Shown here piece by piece: positions 8,355 to 17,606 of a stretch of 64,000 bases of DNA (its first letter is position 1; every line of letters begins with the position of its first letter). The notes below the pieces were generated by a model. The model saw nothing but the letters and a program-made list of their open reading frames with translations. It did not search any database and was not told the origin of the DNA. The DNA lies in the NCBI RefSeq assembly GCF_003268475.1, contig NZ_MCIF01000002.1:3952671-4016670 (forward strand). The letters run 5' to 3'. Source of the DNA: Thermogemmatispora tikiterensis (lineage in GTDB: Bacteria > Chloroflexota > Ktedonobacteria > Ktedonobacterales > Ktedonobacteraceae). Both the position numbers and the translations under genes were made by a program.

Positions 8355-9737
8355 ATGAGCCGGAAGCTGCTCAAACAGGTTGTCCTGGCGTCAGAGCCAT
8401 CCCCTCGGACCGGGCGCCTAGTGCTCCGCTGCTACGCCTTCGTGACAGCGGCCTTCTATCTCTTTCTACACTGGATTGCCCACCCTTACCGACGGAGCAT
8501 TGCTCTGCGGCATCGGCGGCCTGGGGCAGGAGCCGAAGAGCTGCCTGTCGTCTCGATCATCGTGCCAGCGCGCAACGAAGAAGCCAATATCGGGCGTTGT
8601 GTGCGTTCGCTTCTTCTCCAGGACTATCCTGGAGACTACGAAGTGATTGTAGTCGACGATGGCTCGACCGACCACACGCGGGCCATTCTGGAGCGCCTGG
8701 CGTCGGAGCCAGCCGCGGCGGGCCGTCTGCACCTTGTCTCTCTCAGTGAGGAACTTCCCCCGGGTTGGGCGGGCAAACCACATGCTCTGCATGCCGGCAC
8801 CTGTCAGGCCCGTGGCACCTGGCTGGTCTTTACCGATGCTGACAGCTACTGGGCGCCGCAGACTTTGCGCCTGACCCTGGGCGAAGCCCTGGCTCGCGGT
8901 CTCGATCTGCTCTCCCTGGTGCCCGAGCAGGTGCTGGTCGATGGCTGGAATCGGCTCACACTCCCCCTGGCCCTCATGGGCATGAGCCTCCAGTTTCCTC
9001 CCCCCCTTGTCAATCTCCCTCGCTCTCCTCTGGCTACAGCCAATGGGCAGTATATCCTGCTGCGTCGTTCTGTGTACGAGGCTCTCGGTGGCTATGCCCG
9101 CCCTGAACTGCGCGGCTCGCCGCTCGATGATCGCGACCTGGCTGCCGTTGTGAAGCGTCTTGGCTATCGTCTCGCCCTCGGCGATGGGCGTGGGCTGGTG
9201 CGCGTCCAGATGTATCGGGGACTGCCAGCTCTCTGGCGTGGCTGGCGCAAGACTATCTTTGTCGGCAGTGGAGGACTCCCCTTTATGGTGGCCGCCCTGC
9301 TCGGGCTGCCGCTCGTCGTAGTCGGGCCCTTCCTGTTACCCCTGCTGCTCTGGTTGGGTCGGAGCTGGTGGCGCCAGCACGGGGTCGGTGGGGGCGAAGC
9401 TGCGCTCGTTACGGGCCTTACCCTGCTCCCCCTCCTTGCCTATCGCCGCTCACTCGATAAGTCTCTTGGCTTGCCCTGGTACCAGGCCCTGACCCATCCG
9501 CTGGCCGGTCTGCTCTTCATGGGGATGCTAGCTCAGGCGTGCTGGCACAGGCTAACAGGGCACGGCGTCGAATGGCGCGGCAGAGTCTATGGTGCCCGTT
9601 CTCGCATCCCTCTCGATCGTCGGATGCTGGGCCGGCTCTTTCGGGGCCTCGGCCTGCCCTATCACTGGTGGGCCAGCGTCAGCGCCCTGGCTCGCTGGCT
9701 CTCAGCTCACAGCCCCTCATCAGACAACAGGCCCTGA
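8355..9737 (+). CDS. Family 2 glycosyltransferase with membrane helices
   Basis: 460-residue GT-A enzyme. Nucleotide-sugar motifs are VPARNEEANIGRCVRSLL near residue 58, VDDGSTDHT near 85 and the DxD-like FTDADSYW near 135. The acceptor and catalytic region DDRDLAAVVKRLGYR is near 235. An N-terminal hydrophobic segment (about 20-40) and two or three C-terminal ones (about 300-380) anchor it in the membrane. The architecture resembles carotenoid and lipid glycosyltransferases (CruC/CrtQ-like), but no carotenoid gene is nearby, so the acceptor is open. ATG 8355 was chosen over an upstream in-frame start that lies before the TATAAT box. Its last 31 bases overlap the convergent response-regulator gene. 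Confidence 0.88.
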   Translation: MSRKLLKQVVLASEPSPRTGRLVLRCYAFVTAAFYLFLHWIAHPYRRSIALRHRRPGAGAEELPVVSIIVPARNEEANIGRCVRSLLLQDYPGDYEVIVVDDGSTDHTRAILERLASEPAAAGRLHLVSLSEELPPGWAGKPHALHAGTCQARGTWLVFTDADSYWAPQTLRLTLGEALARGLDLLSLVPEQVLVDGWNRLTLPLALMGMSLQFPPPLVNLPRSPLATANGQYILLRRSVYEALGGYARPELRGSPLDDRDLAAVVKRLGYRLALGDGRGLVRVQMYRGLPALWRGWRKTIFVGSGGLPFMVAALLGLPLVVVGPFLLPLLLWLGRSWWRQHGVGGGEAALVTGLTLLPLLAYRRSLDKSLGLPWYQALTHPLAGLLFMGMLAQACWHRLTGHGVEWRGRVYGARSRIPLDRRMLGRLFRGLGLPYHWWASVSALARWLSAHSPSSDNRP

Positions 9738-10588
9738 CGCAGACCGAAGATGGCCGCCTGCGTGCGATCGCGAATGCCGAGCTTCTGGAAGATGACCGAG
9801 AGATAATTTTTGACAGTCTTCTCGGAGTAGGAAAGCTGAGTGGCAATTTCGCGGTTGCTCATGCCCCGCGCCACATAGCGGATGATCTCTATTTCCTTTT
9901 CCGTCAGGTCGTTCAGAGTTGGAGCGCCTGGCGCGCCTGGTAGCTGAGAAAGGCGGCGCAGCTCGGCGAGCACGGTGCCGGTCAATTCCGGCTCAATCAA
10001 GGCCCCGCCAGCGTGCACTGTACGGATGGCGCGGATCAATTCCTGAGAAGAGGCACTTTTGAGGAGGTAGCCGCGGGCGCCGTTCTTAATGGCTCGTAAT
10101 ACCTGGGGATGCTGGCGGTGCATGGTCAGGATAATGATGGCGACCTGGGGCTGCTCTTCGGTCAGCTGGCGTGTCAGCGCCAAACCATCCAGCTGCGGCA
10201 TACTGATGTCGAGCAGGACCACATCAGGACTGAGTTGGCGAATGACACGCAGGGCCTCCTGGCCATCGGCGGCCTCGCCAACAACCTTGAGGTCCGGCTC
10301 AAGTTCGAGCAAATGGCGCAAACCCTCGCGCATCAGCGTATGATCATCGGCCAGCACAATACGGATCACGCTCCGCTCCGCCGCATGCTCCGAAGCCGCC
10401 TTCTCCGCTGGCCGGGTGGAAGACGAGACAGCGCTGGCCTCAGCTGTAGCGATAGGAGCTGAGGCCGTGGGTGGTAGAACGCTGGTCGCTCCTGCTCCTG
10501 AGGCGATTCTCAAGATGGGCGCTGCAGTACGTGATTGGCTATTACTACTATAGCTAGAGGAACGTTGCTTTTTACGCTGCTGGGGCAT
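9707..10588 (-). CDS. NarL/FixJ-type response regulator with low-complexity N-terminus
   Basis: 293 residues. Receiver domain about 78-195: acidic pocket VLADDH, phospho-acceptor Asp in VVLLDISMPQLDG, and the conserved Lys in GYLLKSAS. LuxR-type HTH about 225-285: LTEKEIEIIRYVARGMSNREIA. The first 75 residues are rich in Ser, Ala, Thr and Gln and look disordered; they are extra to the usual 210-220-residue family length. The ATG at 10588 has AAAGG about ten bases upstream. No histidine kinase is adjacent, so it is an orphan regulator here. Confidence 0.92.
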   Translation of the reverse strand: MPQQRKKQRSSSYSSNSQSRTAAPILRIASGAGATSVLPPTASAPIATAEASAVSSSTRPAEKAASEHAAERSVIRIVLADDHTLMREGLRHLLELEPDLKVVGEAADGQEALRVIRQLSPDVVLLDISMPQLDGLALTRQLTEEQPQVAIIILTMHRQHPQVLRAIKNGARGYLLKSASSQELIRAIRTVHAGGALIEPELTGTVLAELRRLSQLPGAPGAPTLNDLTEKEIEIIRYVARGMSNREIATQLSYSEKTVKNYLSVIFQKLGIRDRTQAAIFGLRQGLLSDEGL

Positions 10589-11039
10589 AGCTTGCTTACC
10601 TTTCGCCAGACGACTCCATACTCCTTTTCGAGAGAAAAGGCTGCTCTCCTCTCAAGGTGTGTCTTCCTGGTTAGATTATACCAGGCAGTCAAGCAGTGGA
10701 GCCAGAGCGAACGAACAAGCAAACAAGAGAGCGTACCCTGATGCTGTGTCCTTCGTCCTGATACGCTGCCTTGCTTATCAGAGCAGCGACTCTTTCCCTG
10801 CCGTCGTGGGGGCCCTCCCCCTATGAGGCTGGGGGAGATTTAACATTGTGATCAACTTTCCTTCACCGGCGATTAATGACAGCTTAAACATTGTCTTGCA
10901 TAAGATGTGAGGGAGGTATCCGAGGCTCTGCTGGCCTGTGGGCTGACTGACCCAGGCGCGCGGAGTGCTGAGCGAACATGTAGATCTGGCTCTCTTCTTC
11001 AAGCACGTATTTTCCAATCATTGGTAGCGATTGATAAAA
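10589..11039. other. Intergenic region between divergent genes
   Basis: No gene supported. It holds the upstream regions of the response regulator and the PstS-like gene. A hairpin with seven-base arms CTCCCCC/GGGGGAG lies at 10815-10837. On the minus strand at about 10880, CTGTCATTAA resembles a single Pho-box half site; without a second half it is only a hint. Confidence 0.35.
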
Positions 11040-11993
11040 ATGGTCAGCAGAAAAAAACGGAGAAAAATCAACACTGTCCTGATCGGTCTTGGTCTGATTG
11101 TACTCATCCTCCTGGCGGGATGTGGGGAAGGAGCAGACTCGCAGAGTGCTCTCAGTGGGCGGCTTCACATCGCTGGCTCGACCGCCTTGCAGCCCCTGGT
11201 CAGCGCTGCGGCCAGCCTCTTTGAGCGCCAGCATCCCCAGGTACATATTCAAGTGGATGGCGGGGGCAGCCGGGCCGGCCTGGCTGCTGTCACCAGTCAC
11301 CAGGCGGACATTGGCGACTCAGATATCTATGCCGACCCGGCCATCTATCCCGATCCCAATCTGACCGATCATATCGTCTGCGTCATCCCTTTTGCAATGG
11401 TCGTCAATCCCGATGTCACTGTCACCTCGCTAACGCGTCAGCAGATCATCGATATTTTTTCCACCGGGAGCATCCGCAACTGGAGCCAGGTCGGCGGTCC
11501 TGACCTGCCCATTGTGCCGGTCGTGCGTCCCCAAACCTCGGGCACGCGCGACACCTTCCGCAAATACATTTTGGGGGGGCGCGACGAGAAGGGGAAGCTC
11601 CTGCAGACTGACTCTTCCGTGACTGTGCGCGAGACCGTGGCTCACACGCCGGGGGCCATTGGCTATCTCGGGCTTTCTGTGCTGACCCCGGCTGTGCGCG
11701 TTCTGGCCATCGAAGGAGCCAGGCCCACGCTCGCTGACATTGTGGCCGGTCGCTATATTTTCTGGAGCTATGAACATATGTATACGCTGGGCGACGACAA
11801 TCCCTTGCTGAGCGCCTTTCTTGACTTCATGCTCAGCGCACCAGTGCAACAGAAGGCGCAGGAGATGGGCTATATTCCTATTGCTGCCATGAACCTCAAC
11901 GGGAGCAGCAGAGAGGGTGCCAGTGCGCTCTCCCTGGCCGCGGTGGCCAGGCCAGAAGAAGATCGCGCCTTCAGCCGCAGAGAGGAGGGGTAA
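11040..11993 (+). CDS. PstS-like phosphate-binding lipoprotein
   Basis: 317 residues. The signal sequence ends in lipobox LLAGCG near residue 30, so the protein should be lipid-anchored outside the membrane. The PstS signatures are GSTALQP (about 43), GGGSRAGL (about 75), QTSGTRDTF (about 165) and TPGAIGYLG (about 205). ATG 11040 was preferred to the TTG three codons earlier; the ribosome site is weak in both cases. The stop lies two bases before the next ATG, which encodes a HAMP membrane protein. No pstC, pstA or pstB is present, so it may deliver ligand to a receptor rather than to a transporter. Confidence 0.88.
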   Translation: MVSRKKRRKINTVLIGLGLIVLILLAGCGEGADSQSALSGRLHIAGSTALQPLVSAAASLFERQHPQVHIQVDGGGSRAGLAAVTSHQADIGDSDIYADPAIYPDPNLTDHIVCVIPFAMVVNPDVTVTSLTRQQIIDIFSTGSIRNWSQVGGPDLPIVPVVRPQTSGTRDTFRKYILGGRDEKGKLLQTDSSVTVRETVAHTPGAIGYLGLSVLTPAVRVLAIEGARPTLADIVAGRYIFWSYEHMYTLGDDNPLLSAFLDFMLSAPVQQKAQEMGYIPIAAMNLNGSSREGASALSLAAVARPEEDRAFSRREEG

Positions 11994-11995
11994 GG

Positions 11996-13990
11996 ATGCA
12001 GCAGCCAGCTCGGAGAAGGGGTCAGGTGCAACTACCCTCGCTGGCGACGCCGTCGCTGCCGCCGACAGGGGCAGCCTCCAGCAACAGCCCCAGCCTGCGC
12101 ATTCGTCCCCGCTCGCGGCGCAGCGGTAACCTGCTTCTCAATCTCTCCATTGGCAAGCGTCTCACGCTAGGCTTTCTGTTGGCCGCTCTCATCGCGGCAA
12201 TCGCCGCCGGCCTGATCGGGGTCTTGCGCTCTCAATCCCTCAGTCGGCAGTCGAGCTTTTATCAGAAACTGCTCAGTATCAATACCTCGCTCACCACCGG
12301 CGCCGACTATCTCCAACTCATGAACACCGAGGTGCACAATCTCCTGGCCGCTGCCAGTGCCCCGGCACCATCCCAGGAAACGATTACTCAGGACCGTCAG
12401 GCCATCACGGGACTGGCGACCCGCTATGATAACATCCTATCGGCCTACGTCGCTCAGGACCTGTTGGATAATCATCCCGATGAGATGGCCCTGCTCGCCG
12501 AGGCCGGTCAGAGTGGCCAGCAAGGACAACAGCAAACGCTGCTGGCCAGTGCCTTGCGTACCTGGCATCTCTATCGCTCCGCCCAGGACCAGGTTTTACA
12601 GGACATTGCCCAGGGTAATCTCAGCGATGCTCAGAACCTGCTACGCTTCCAGGCCGAGCCGACCAATGCTGACGCGCTCAGCGCTCTGCGGGCGCTCATT
12701 CAGCTGAACCAGCGCCTCGCCGCTGCCGTGCAGCAGGCGGCAGCCGTCGAGGAGCAGGACCAGCTCATCACCAGTATCATCGGTGCCATTGTCGCCTCGC
12801 TGGCCATCGTCCTCGTAGGCTGGTTCATCTCAGGGACACTGGTACGTCGTCTGCGCCACTTGCAGCAAGTGACGCGTGCCATTGAAAGCGGGCAACTGGA
12901 GGCGCGCGTCACCGTCATCGGGCGCGACGAGATTGCTGAGGTCTCGGCGGCCTTTAACGCCATGCTGGAGACCCTGCTCAACCTGCTGGAAGAGACCCGA
13001 CGCCAGCGCGATGCCCTGACCAACGCTGCCGAGCATCTCTTCAGCGACATGCGCGTCGTCAGCGCTGGTGATCTGCGCATTAATGCCCCGGTGAGCGATG
13101 ATCCCATTGGCCTGCTCGCCAACGCCTTCAATTTCACCGTTGGACGCTTCCGGCGCTTTGTCTTGCGTGTGCAGGTGGCAATTCAACAACTGGAAGTAAT
13201 CACTCGCCAAGAGCAGGAGCATGCTGAAGCGCTCATCCAGAGTTTGCATCCCCTGCAGGCCCCAGCGCGGCCCGAGGGCCAGATGCCGGGCCTGGGCAGC
13301 GGCACTGAGAAGGGGCGCACCCCCTCGGGCGCATTGACGACCTCCACCGCTGCTGGCAAGGGCCTGGGGGAAAGGTTGGAGCGCGAACTAAGTGAGCTGA
13401 AAGGTCGCCTGCGCCGCAGTCGTGAACGTCTACAGGGGCTGCTCGATGCGACGACCGTCGAGCAGCTGCAGCGCCTGAGTGCGCTGCTGCGCCAAATTGA
13501 GGAGGAAGCCGCCCGTCCTTCCCGCTGGACGGCCAACGCTCAGGGCATTCGTCGCGAGCTGCATATCCCCACTCCTCTGCTCCAGCAACTGGAGCAGGGG
13601 CTGGGGGCCCTCCAGCGCCAGCTGGAATCTTCATTGAAGGATGTCGATCGAGAGCTGCTAGCCGTTGGGCAAGAGATCAACCGGCTGCGGGTGGTACTCA
13701 ACGCCGCCGGAGGGGCGGCTATTGGTGGTGTGGGGGGGACAGCGGGAGGGGGAGAGAGTAGCGAGGTGATGCGTCTCTCTCTGGCCTTTGCCGGCGAAGT
13801 CAATACACTGGCTCAACAGCTAGCGGCAGTGATCCAGGAGATGCGCAGCAGCCTGGTTGGCTTCCAGTTCGAAACCGTGGAAGCGGGGAGTGCCGGCAGC
13901 GAACCGTCAGGACGACTGCAAGCGCCAGGTGGAGCAATGAGCGGGCCCGGTGCAGCCGCTGATCTGCTATCGCGTTCTCTGCGTCTCTAG
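11996..13990 (+). CDS. Membrane sensor with HAMP domain, no recognised output domain
   Basis: 664 residues. A 50-residue cytoplasmic Pro/Ser/Arg-rich tail precedes helix TM1 (about 57-77). A helical extracytoplasmic domain of roughly 175 residues ends at TM2 (about 258-280). The HAMP domain follows (about 281-335), with a second HAMP-like segment near 345-390. The rest is long coiled coil (about 400-600) broken by a Gly-rich linker. The layout is that of a chemoreceptor. However, the MCP hairpin tip (EIxxIVxxIxxIAxQTNLLALNAAIEAARA type) is absent, and so is any kinase, GGDEF or phosphatase domain. GAGAGGAGGGG precedes the ATG, two bases after the PstS-like gene. Signalling partner unknown. 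Confidence 0.8.
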   Translation: MQQPARRRGQVQLPSLATPSLPPTGAASSNSPSLRIRPRSRRSGNLLLNLSIGKRLTLGFLLAALIAAIAAGLIGVLRSQSLSRQSSFYQKLLSINTSLTTGADYLQLMNTEVHNLLAAASAPAPSQETITQDRQAITGLATRYDNILSAYVAQDLLDNHPDEMALLAEAGQSGQQGQQQTLLASALRTWHLYRSAQDQVLQDIAQGNLSDAQNLLRFQAEPTNADALSALRALIQLNQRLAAAVQQAAAVEEQDQLITSIIGAIVASLAIVLVGWFISGTLVRRLRHLQQVTRAIESGQLEARVTVIGRDEIAEVSAAFNAMLETLLNLLEETRRQRDALTNAAEHLFSDMRVVSAGDLRINAPVSDDPIGLLANAFNFTVGRFRRFVLRVQVAIQQLEVITRQEQEHAEALIQSLHPLQAPARPEGQMPGLGSGTEKGRTPSGALTTSTAAGKGLGERLERELSELKGRLRRSRERLQGLLDATTVEQLQRLSALLRQIEEEAARPSRWTANAQGIRRELHIPTPLLQQLEQGLGALQRQLESSLKDVDRELLAVGQEINRLRVVLNAAGGAAIGGVGGTAGGGESSEVMRLSLAFAGEVNTLAQQLAAVIQEMRSSLVGFQFETVEAGSAGSEPSGRLQAPGGAMSGPGAAADLLSRSLRL

Positions 13991-14564
13991 CGCTGGCCTG
14001 ATGTGGCGCTGGTCCCGCTCTGGTCGGGCGTAGGGCGGGTGAGCCGATCGCCTGCGCTCGGGATGGGTGGGGCCAGCGCTCCTGGCTGGCTCACTCAGTG
14101 GCAGCCTGTCGCCGTAGCAAGGGAGATGCTGCGCTGAGCGGGTCTGGTGGAGGTCTCAGGCTCTCCTTCCTCTTGACTGGTAGGTACTGGTCCTTTCTCC
14201 TGTCTGCCATCTTCTTGTCTGCTTGTTTGCTCTTCGGTGCTCCCTACGCTCTCCTGCTCTCTCCTACTAACATAGCGCTCTGCATTGTGGCGAACATGCG
14301 ATGTGTTTGAGAGTCAGCTCATGTTCACTCTGTGCGACACTTTTAGCTTCGCTGTCAGCGCGAAGACTCCCCTTCATGGCTATTTCTGTCGCAAACCCTT
14401 GAAAAAGAAAACGTGATCGCATATGATAGGCACATATCAATGAGATACATACATACGTTCATACCGTCATCAGTAATTATATGGCTCAGGAGGGAGGCGG
14501 TCACGATGCGTGAAGCCCGTCTTCCGTTTCCTATCCCTCTGTACCTGGAAAGGAGTGACCATAC
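13991..14564. other. Intergenic region
   Basis: 574 bases with no supported gene. The first 300 bases are GC-rich with weak open frames. The last 170 are AT-rich and contain the promoter at 14399-14427. Confidence 0.45.
14399..14427 (+). promoter_or_regulatory. Putative promoter of the small HTH gene
   Basis: TTGAAA (14399-14404), a 17-base spacer and TATGAT (14422-14427) lie in an AT-rich stretch about 135 bases before the start codon. Confidence 0.55.
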
Positions 14565-14780
14565 ATGGAAGAATTGTTAACCGTCAGCGAAGTCGCCCGC
14601 CTCTTGCGCGTTGAGACCACCACCGTTAGGCGCTGGATTAAGAACGGCATGCTAGAGGCCATTCTCCTCCCCCATCACGAGAAGGAGAGCAAGCGGCATG
14701 GCTACCGGATCAAGCGCACGACGCTTGACAAGCTCCTGGGCGAGTCGCCCCGCGACTCGGTTTCAGAGCAGCAGGGCTGA
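14565..14780 (+). CDS. MerR/excisionase-type helix-turn-helix protein
   Basis: 71-residue DNA-binding protein. The N-terminal MEELLTVSEVARLLRVET and VRRWIKNGMLEA form the winged-helix core of the HTH_17/excisionase family. The following residues (HHEKESKRHGYRIKR) form the wing that ends in the usual YRI motif. GGAAAGGAG lies eight bases upstream. There is no integrase, plasmid or phage gene nearby, so it is more likely a small chromosomal regulator than a recombination factor. It is followed by a bidirectional terminator-like hairpin at 15033-15058. Confidence 0.85.
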   Translation: MEELLTVSEVARLLRVETTTVRRWIKNGMLEAILLPHHEKESKRHGYRIKRTTLDKLLGESPRDSVSEQQG

Positions 14781-15229
14781 TTGACGGCGGGTAGGTATTG
14801 GCAGGGAGCCAGGTGCAAGCGAGCGCAGTCTGGTTCCCTCTGTTATCCTGAGCCGGGCTGTGTGCGCTACCCGCCCTGGGTGAAGGCAGCGCTGGCCCTC
14901 CCCAAGGCCAGGAGCAGAATCGGTTCCGCCGGCCAGCAGTCAGGCCAAGCTGAGCGGATAAGCCGCGATCGACGGTGAGCTGTTCTTTCCTACTTATTTG
15001 TTTATACGTTCTGAAGTACAGAAACGAAACAAGAGCAGGTAGGGTTTCCTGCCTGCTCTTTCCTGTTCTTTTTCTTTCGTTGAACTGCCTGGCAGAGCCG
15101 CTGGCCGTCAGCGGAGCGGAGAAGGGGGAAGTCCGACCGGGCTTGCGAGGCTGAGCCGCTGCTAATCTGTGTAGAACCACAGCGGCAGAATCGCAGCACA
15201 AGAACAGGAGCGGCTCAGCTGGTGGAGAT
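14781..15229. other. Intergenic region between convergent genes
   Basis: No gene supported. Apart from the hairpin at 15033-15058 it is featureless GC-rich sequence. Confidence 0.45.
15033..15058. terminator. Bidirectional intrinsic terminator
   Basis: The arms GAGCAGGTAGG (15033-15043) and CCTGCCTGCTC (15048-15058) pair over 11 positions with one G-U. The loop is GTTT. T-rich sequence follows on both strands, so it can end both the HTH gene and the par-dinB operon. Confidence 0.65.
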
Positions 15230-15769
15230 TCAAGAAGAAGAAAGCGAGGAATTCGCCGAAGCGGCCTGTGACGTCCCGCTATCGCGGGGGCGAAGGCGCT
15301 CACGGATCTCCACCAACTGGCGGGCGTGCTGCCGATCATGCTGAGCCAGGACATTCACCAGCTGGTAGAATTTCAACGCGCCCCAGGCGTGGTGATGACA
15401 GGGGCGCTCCCAGGCTGCCGGGGGCAGCTCAGCCAGGAACTGCAGAATCTCCTCGCGGCGTGCTGCCATACCGGCCAGCACCGCGTCCAGCGAGAGATCG
15501 CGGGCCGTCTCACGCGTCACCCGCGGCCCCTCTGTCTCCAGAGCTGGCAGCTCGGGGTTGTCCTCCTCCTGCACGCGCCGCATTTCCTGCAGCGTCAACC
15601 CATCGACTACATAGAGATGATAAGCCACTTCCAGTGCCGACCAGTCCTCGGGTGAGGGGCGTTGCTCCAGCTCGGCGGCCTGAAAGCGAGCTAACTCGGC
15701 CAGAAACTCGGTGCGTGCCGCTACTAACTTCGGGCGCACCTTCCCGAAAGGATCTTCCAGGGTAGCCAT
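15230..15769 (-). CDS. DinB-like four-helix protein
   Basis: 179-residue DinB/YfiT-superfamily protein. The three metal-binding histidines of the family are visible: one in VAYHLYVV (about residue 50) and two in HDRQHARQL (about 155). These proteins bind a divalent metal in a four-helix bundle and are often thiol transferases; the individual substrate is not predictable. The start is ATG 15769, with GGGAGG five bases before it. The gene begins 16 bases after the parB stop, so it belongs to the parAB transcript. The C-terminal 20 residues are Ser/Ala-rich and probably disordered. Confidence 0.85.
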   Translation of the reverse strand: MATLEDPFGKVRPKLVAARTEFLAELARFQAAELEQRPSPEDWSALEVAYHLYVVDGLTLQEMRRVQEEDNPELPALETEGPRVTRETARDLSLDAVLAGMAARREEILQFLAELPPAAWERPCHHHAWGALKFYQLVNVLAQHDRQHARQLVEIRERLRPRDSGTSQAASANSSLSSS

Positions 15770-15784
15770 CGCAGCCTCCCGCAA

Positions 15785-16843
15785 CTACTCCACTTCGTTT
15801 TTGACCAGGCGGGCGTAGAGTCGCTCCAGCTCCTCCTGATTATTGAAATGCAGCACTATCGTGCCCTTGCCCCTGGCGTTGCAGCGCAGATCGACCTTCA
15901 CCATCAGCGAATTGCGAAACTGGGTCTCTAACTCCTCCAGGTCGGGGGAGCGCACAGGAGTCGAGCGGCTGGGAGTGGGGCGAGCGGGCTGCTCCAGGCT
16001 TTTCCAGCCGCGCACCAGCTCCTCCGTCTCGCGTACTGTCAGGCGGCGAGAGAGCACCTGGTGCAGCGCCTCCTCCTGGTCTTCGTAGCTCGACAGACCA
16101 GCGATTGCTCGTGCGTGGCCTTCGGTGAAGTGTTCGCCTGGATTAAGGAGCCTCTCGCGGACAGCGGGCGCCAGATTCAGCAAGCGTAGCGTATTCGTGA
16201 TCGTTGTTCGCTGCTTGCCGACGCGCTCGGCGATCTGCTCATGGGTCAGGCCAAACTCCTGAGCCAGGGTCTGATAAGCCAGAGCCTCCTCGATTGGGTT
16301 GAGATCGGCCCGCTGAACGTTCTCGATCAGCGCCAGCTCCAGCATCTGCTGAGGGCTGGCCTCCTTGACAATCACCGGCACCTGCGAGAGGCCGGCCAGG
16401 CGTGCAGCTCGCCAGCGGCGCTCACCGGCGATCAGCTGATAGCGGAGTGGAGGAACGTAGGAAGTGCCGGCGCGTGCCTCCGAAGCGGGAGCGGGAGCGG
16501 GAGCGGCCCAGGGATCGTCATCAGGAGCGCTGGCCCAGGGGTCGGGGGTGCCAGTGCTCTCCTCTTCCAGGCGCGTCACAATCAGGGGCTGGAGCAGACC
16601 GTGCTCTTTAATGGAGGCGCTCAGCTCCAGTAGAGCAGGATCGTCGTCGCGGCAGATGCGCCGCGGCTGGCGTGGGTTCGGCAAAATACTATCAATAGGA
16701 ACCAACTGGATCGCGCCCTCGGCATCCGCCCGCGGCGCCGGCTGACGCGCGGCGGGGGTCTCCACGGCGGGGGCAGGAGAGGCGCCAGAGCCAGAGAAAA
16801 GAACATCGAGACCGCGCCCGATCGGAGACTTCTTATTAACCAC
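15785..16843 (-). CDS. parB: Chromosome-partitioning protein ParB
   Basis: 352-residue CTPase and DNA clamp that loads at parS and helps segregate the origin region. The N-domain has [12 protein letters not shown] (about 50), [14 protein letters not shown] with the CTP-binding GERR (about 138), and [14 protein letters not shown] (about 175). The HTH is [19 protein letters not shown] (about 197), and a C-terminal dimerisation domain follows. A 25-residue Ala/Pro/Asp insert lies between the first box and GERR. The start is GTG, overlapping the parA stop by eight bases. No consensus parS (TGTTTCACGTGAAACA) was found in the window by eye. Confidence 0.96.
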   Translation of the reverse strand: MVNKKSPIGRGLDVLFSGSGASPAPAVETPAARQPAPRADAEGAIQLVPIDSILPNPRQPRRICRDDDPALLELSASIKEHGLLQPLIVTRLEEESTGTPDPWASAPDDDPWAAPAPAPASEARAGTSYVPPLRYQLIAGERRWRAARLAGLSQVPVIVKEASPQQMLELALIENVQRADLNPIEEALAYQTLAQEFGLTHEQIAERVGKQRTTITNTLRLLNLAPAVRERLLNPGEHFTEGHARAIAGLSSYEDQEEALHQVLSRRLTVRETEELVRGWKSLEQPARPTPSRSTPVRSPDLEELETQFRNSLMVKVDLRCNARGKGTIVLHFNNQEELERLYARLVKNEVE

Positions 16844-17606
16844 GGGCCATTACCTCCTCTGCCAGCGCGCGATAGGCGAGGGCGCCGGGCGAATCAGGAT
16901 CGTAGTCCAGAATCGGCTGCCCGAAGCTGGGGGCCTCGCTGAGGCGCACATTGCGATTCACGATCGTATTAAAGACCTCGTTCGGAAAATGCCCGCGGAC
17001 CTCACGGACGATCTCGCCGGCCAGCCGCGTACGGGGATCGTACATCGTCAACAGGACGCCAGCGATGTAGAGGTCGGGGTTCAATTTATTCTTCACGAGC
17101 TGGATTGTATTCAGTAACTTGGTGAGGCCCTCCAGGGCCAAATATTCGCACTGGATCGGAATAATGACGCCATCGGCAGCCACCAGCGCATTGACGGTCA
17201 GCAGGCCGAGCGAGGGCGGACAATCGATCAAGATATAGTCACAGCGGCGCCGAATAGGCTCAAGGGCCTGGCGCAGGCGCTGCTCGCGAGCCAGGGCGCT
17301 GACCAGCTCGATCTCCGCCGCGGCCAGATCGACGGTGCAGGGCGCCACTACTAGCTCGCGGCGCTTGGTCGGTACGATGACATCAAAAATCGTGACACCT
17401 TCGTCCTGCCTGACCAGCAGGTCGTAGACAGTGTGTTCGCGCACCTTCGGAGCAACGCCAATGCCGCTGGTCGTATTGGCCTGCGGGTCCATGTCAACCA
17501 GGAGCACTTTGCGACCCGCGGCTGCCAGATAGGTTGCAAGGTTGATAGCGGTGGTGGTTTTGCCCACACCGCCCTTCTGGTTGGCGATTGCGTAGACTTT
17601 CGACAC
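16836..17606 (-). CDS. parA: Chromosome-partitioning ATPase ParA (Soj)
   Basis: 256-residue MinD/ParA-type ATPase that forms ATP-dependent dimers on DNA and moves ParB complexes. The deviant Walker A motif is [14 protein letters not shown] (about residue 10), switch I is [12 protein letters not shown] (about 40) and Walker B is [18 protein letters not shown] (about 122). The length is typical of chromosomal Soj. The gene is the first in parA-parB-dinB. The region upstream (17607-17740) should hold the promoter, but I could not assign hexamers with confidence. Confidence 0.97.
   Translation of the reverse strand: MSKVYAIANQKGGVGKTTTAINLATYLAAAGRKVLLVDMDPQANTTSGIGVAPKVREHTVYDLLVRQDEGVTIFDVIVPTKRRELVVAPCTVDLAAAEIELVSALAREQRLRQALEPIRRRCDYILIDCPPSLGLLTVNALVAADGVIIPIQCEYLALEGLTKLLNTIQLVKNKLNPDLYIAGVLLTMYDPRTRLAGEIVREVRGHFPNEVFNTIVNRNVRLSEAPSFGQPILDYDPDSPGALAYRALAEEVMARG

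Noticed and set aside
10860..10910. Pho box upstream of the PstS-like gene
   Set aside because: Only one half site (CTGTCATTAA on the minus strand) is visible; a functional box needs at least two at 11-base spacing.
14098..14310. Short plus-strand frame with a hydrophobic middle
   Set aside because: No ribosome site and low-complexity composition; it lies in a gap with a proper promoter further downstream.
14565..14780. Excisionase of an integrated element
   Set aside because: The HTH fold fits, but there is no integrase, tRNA or attachment repeat nearby.
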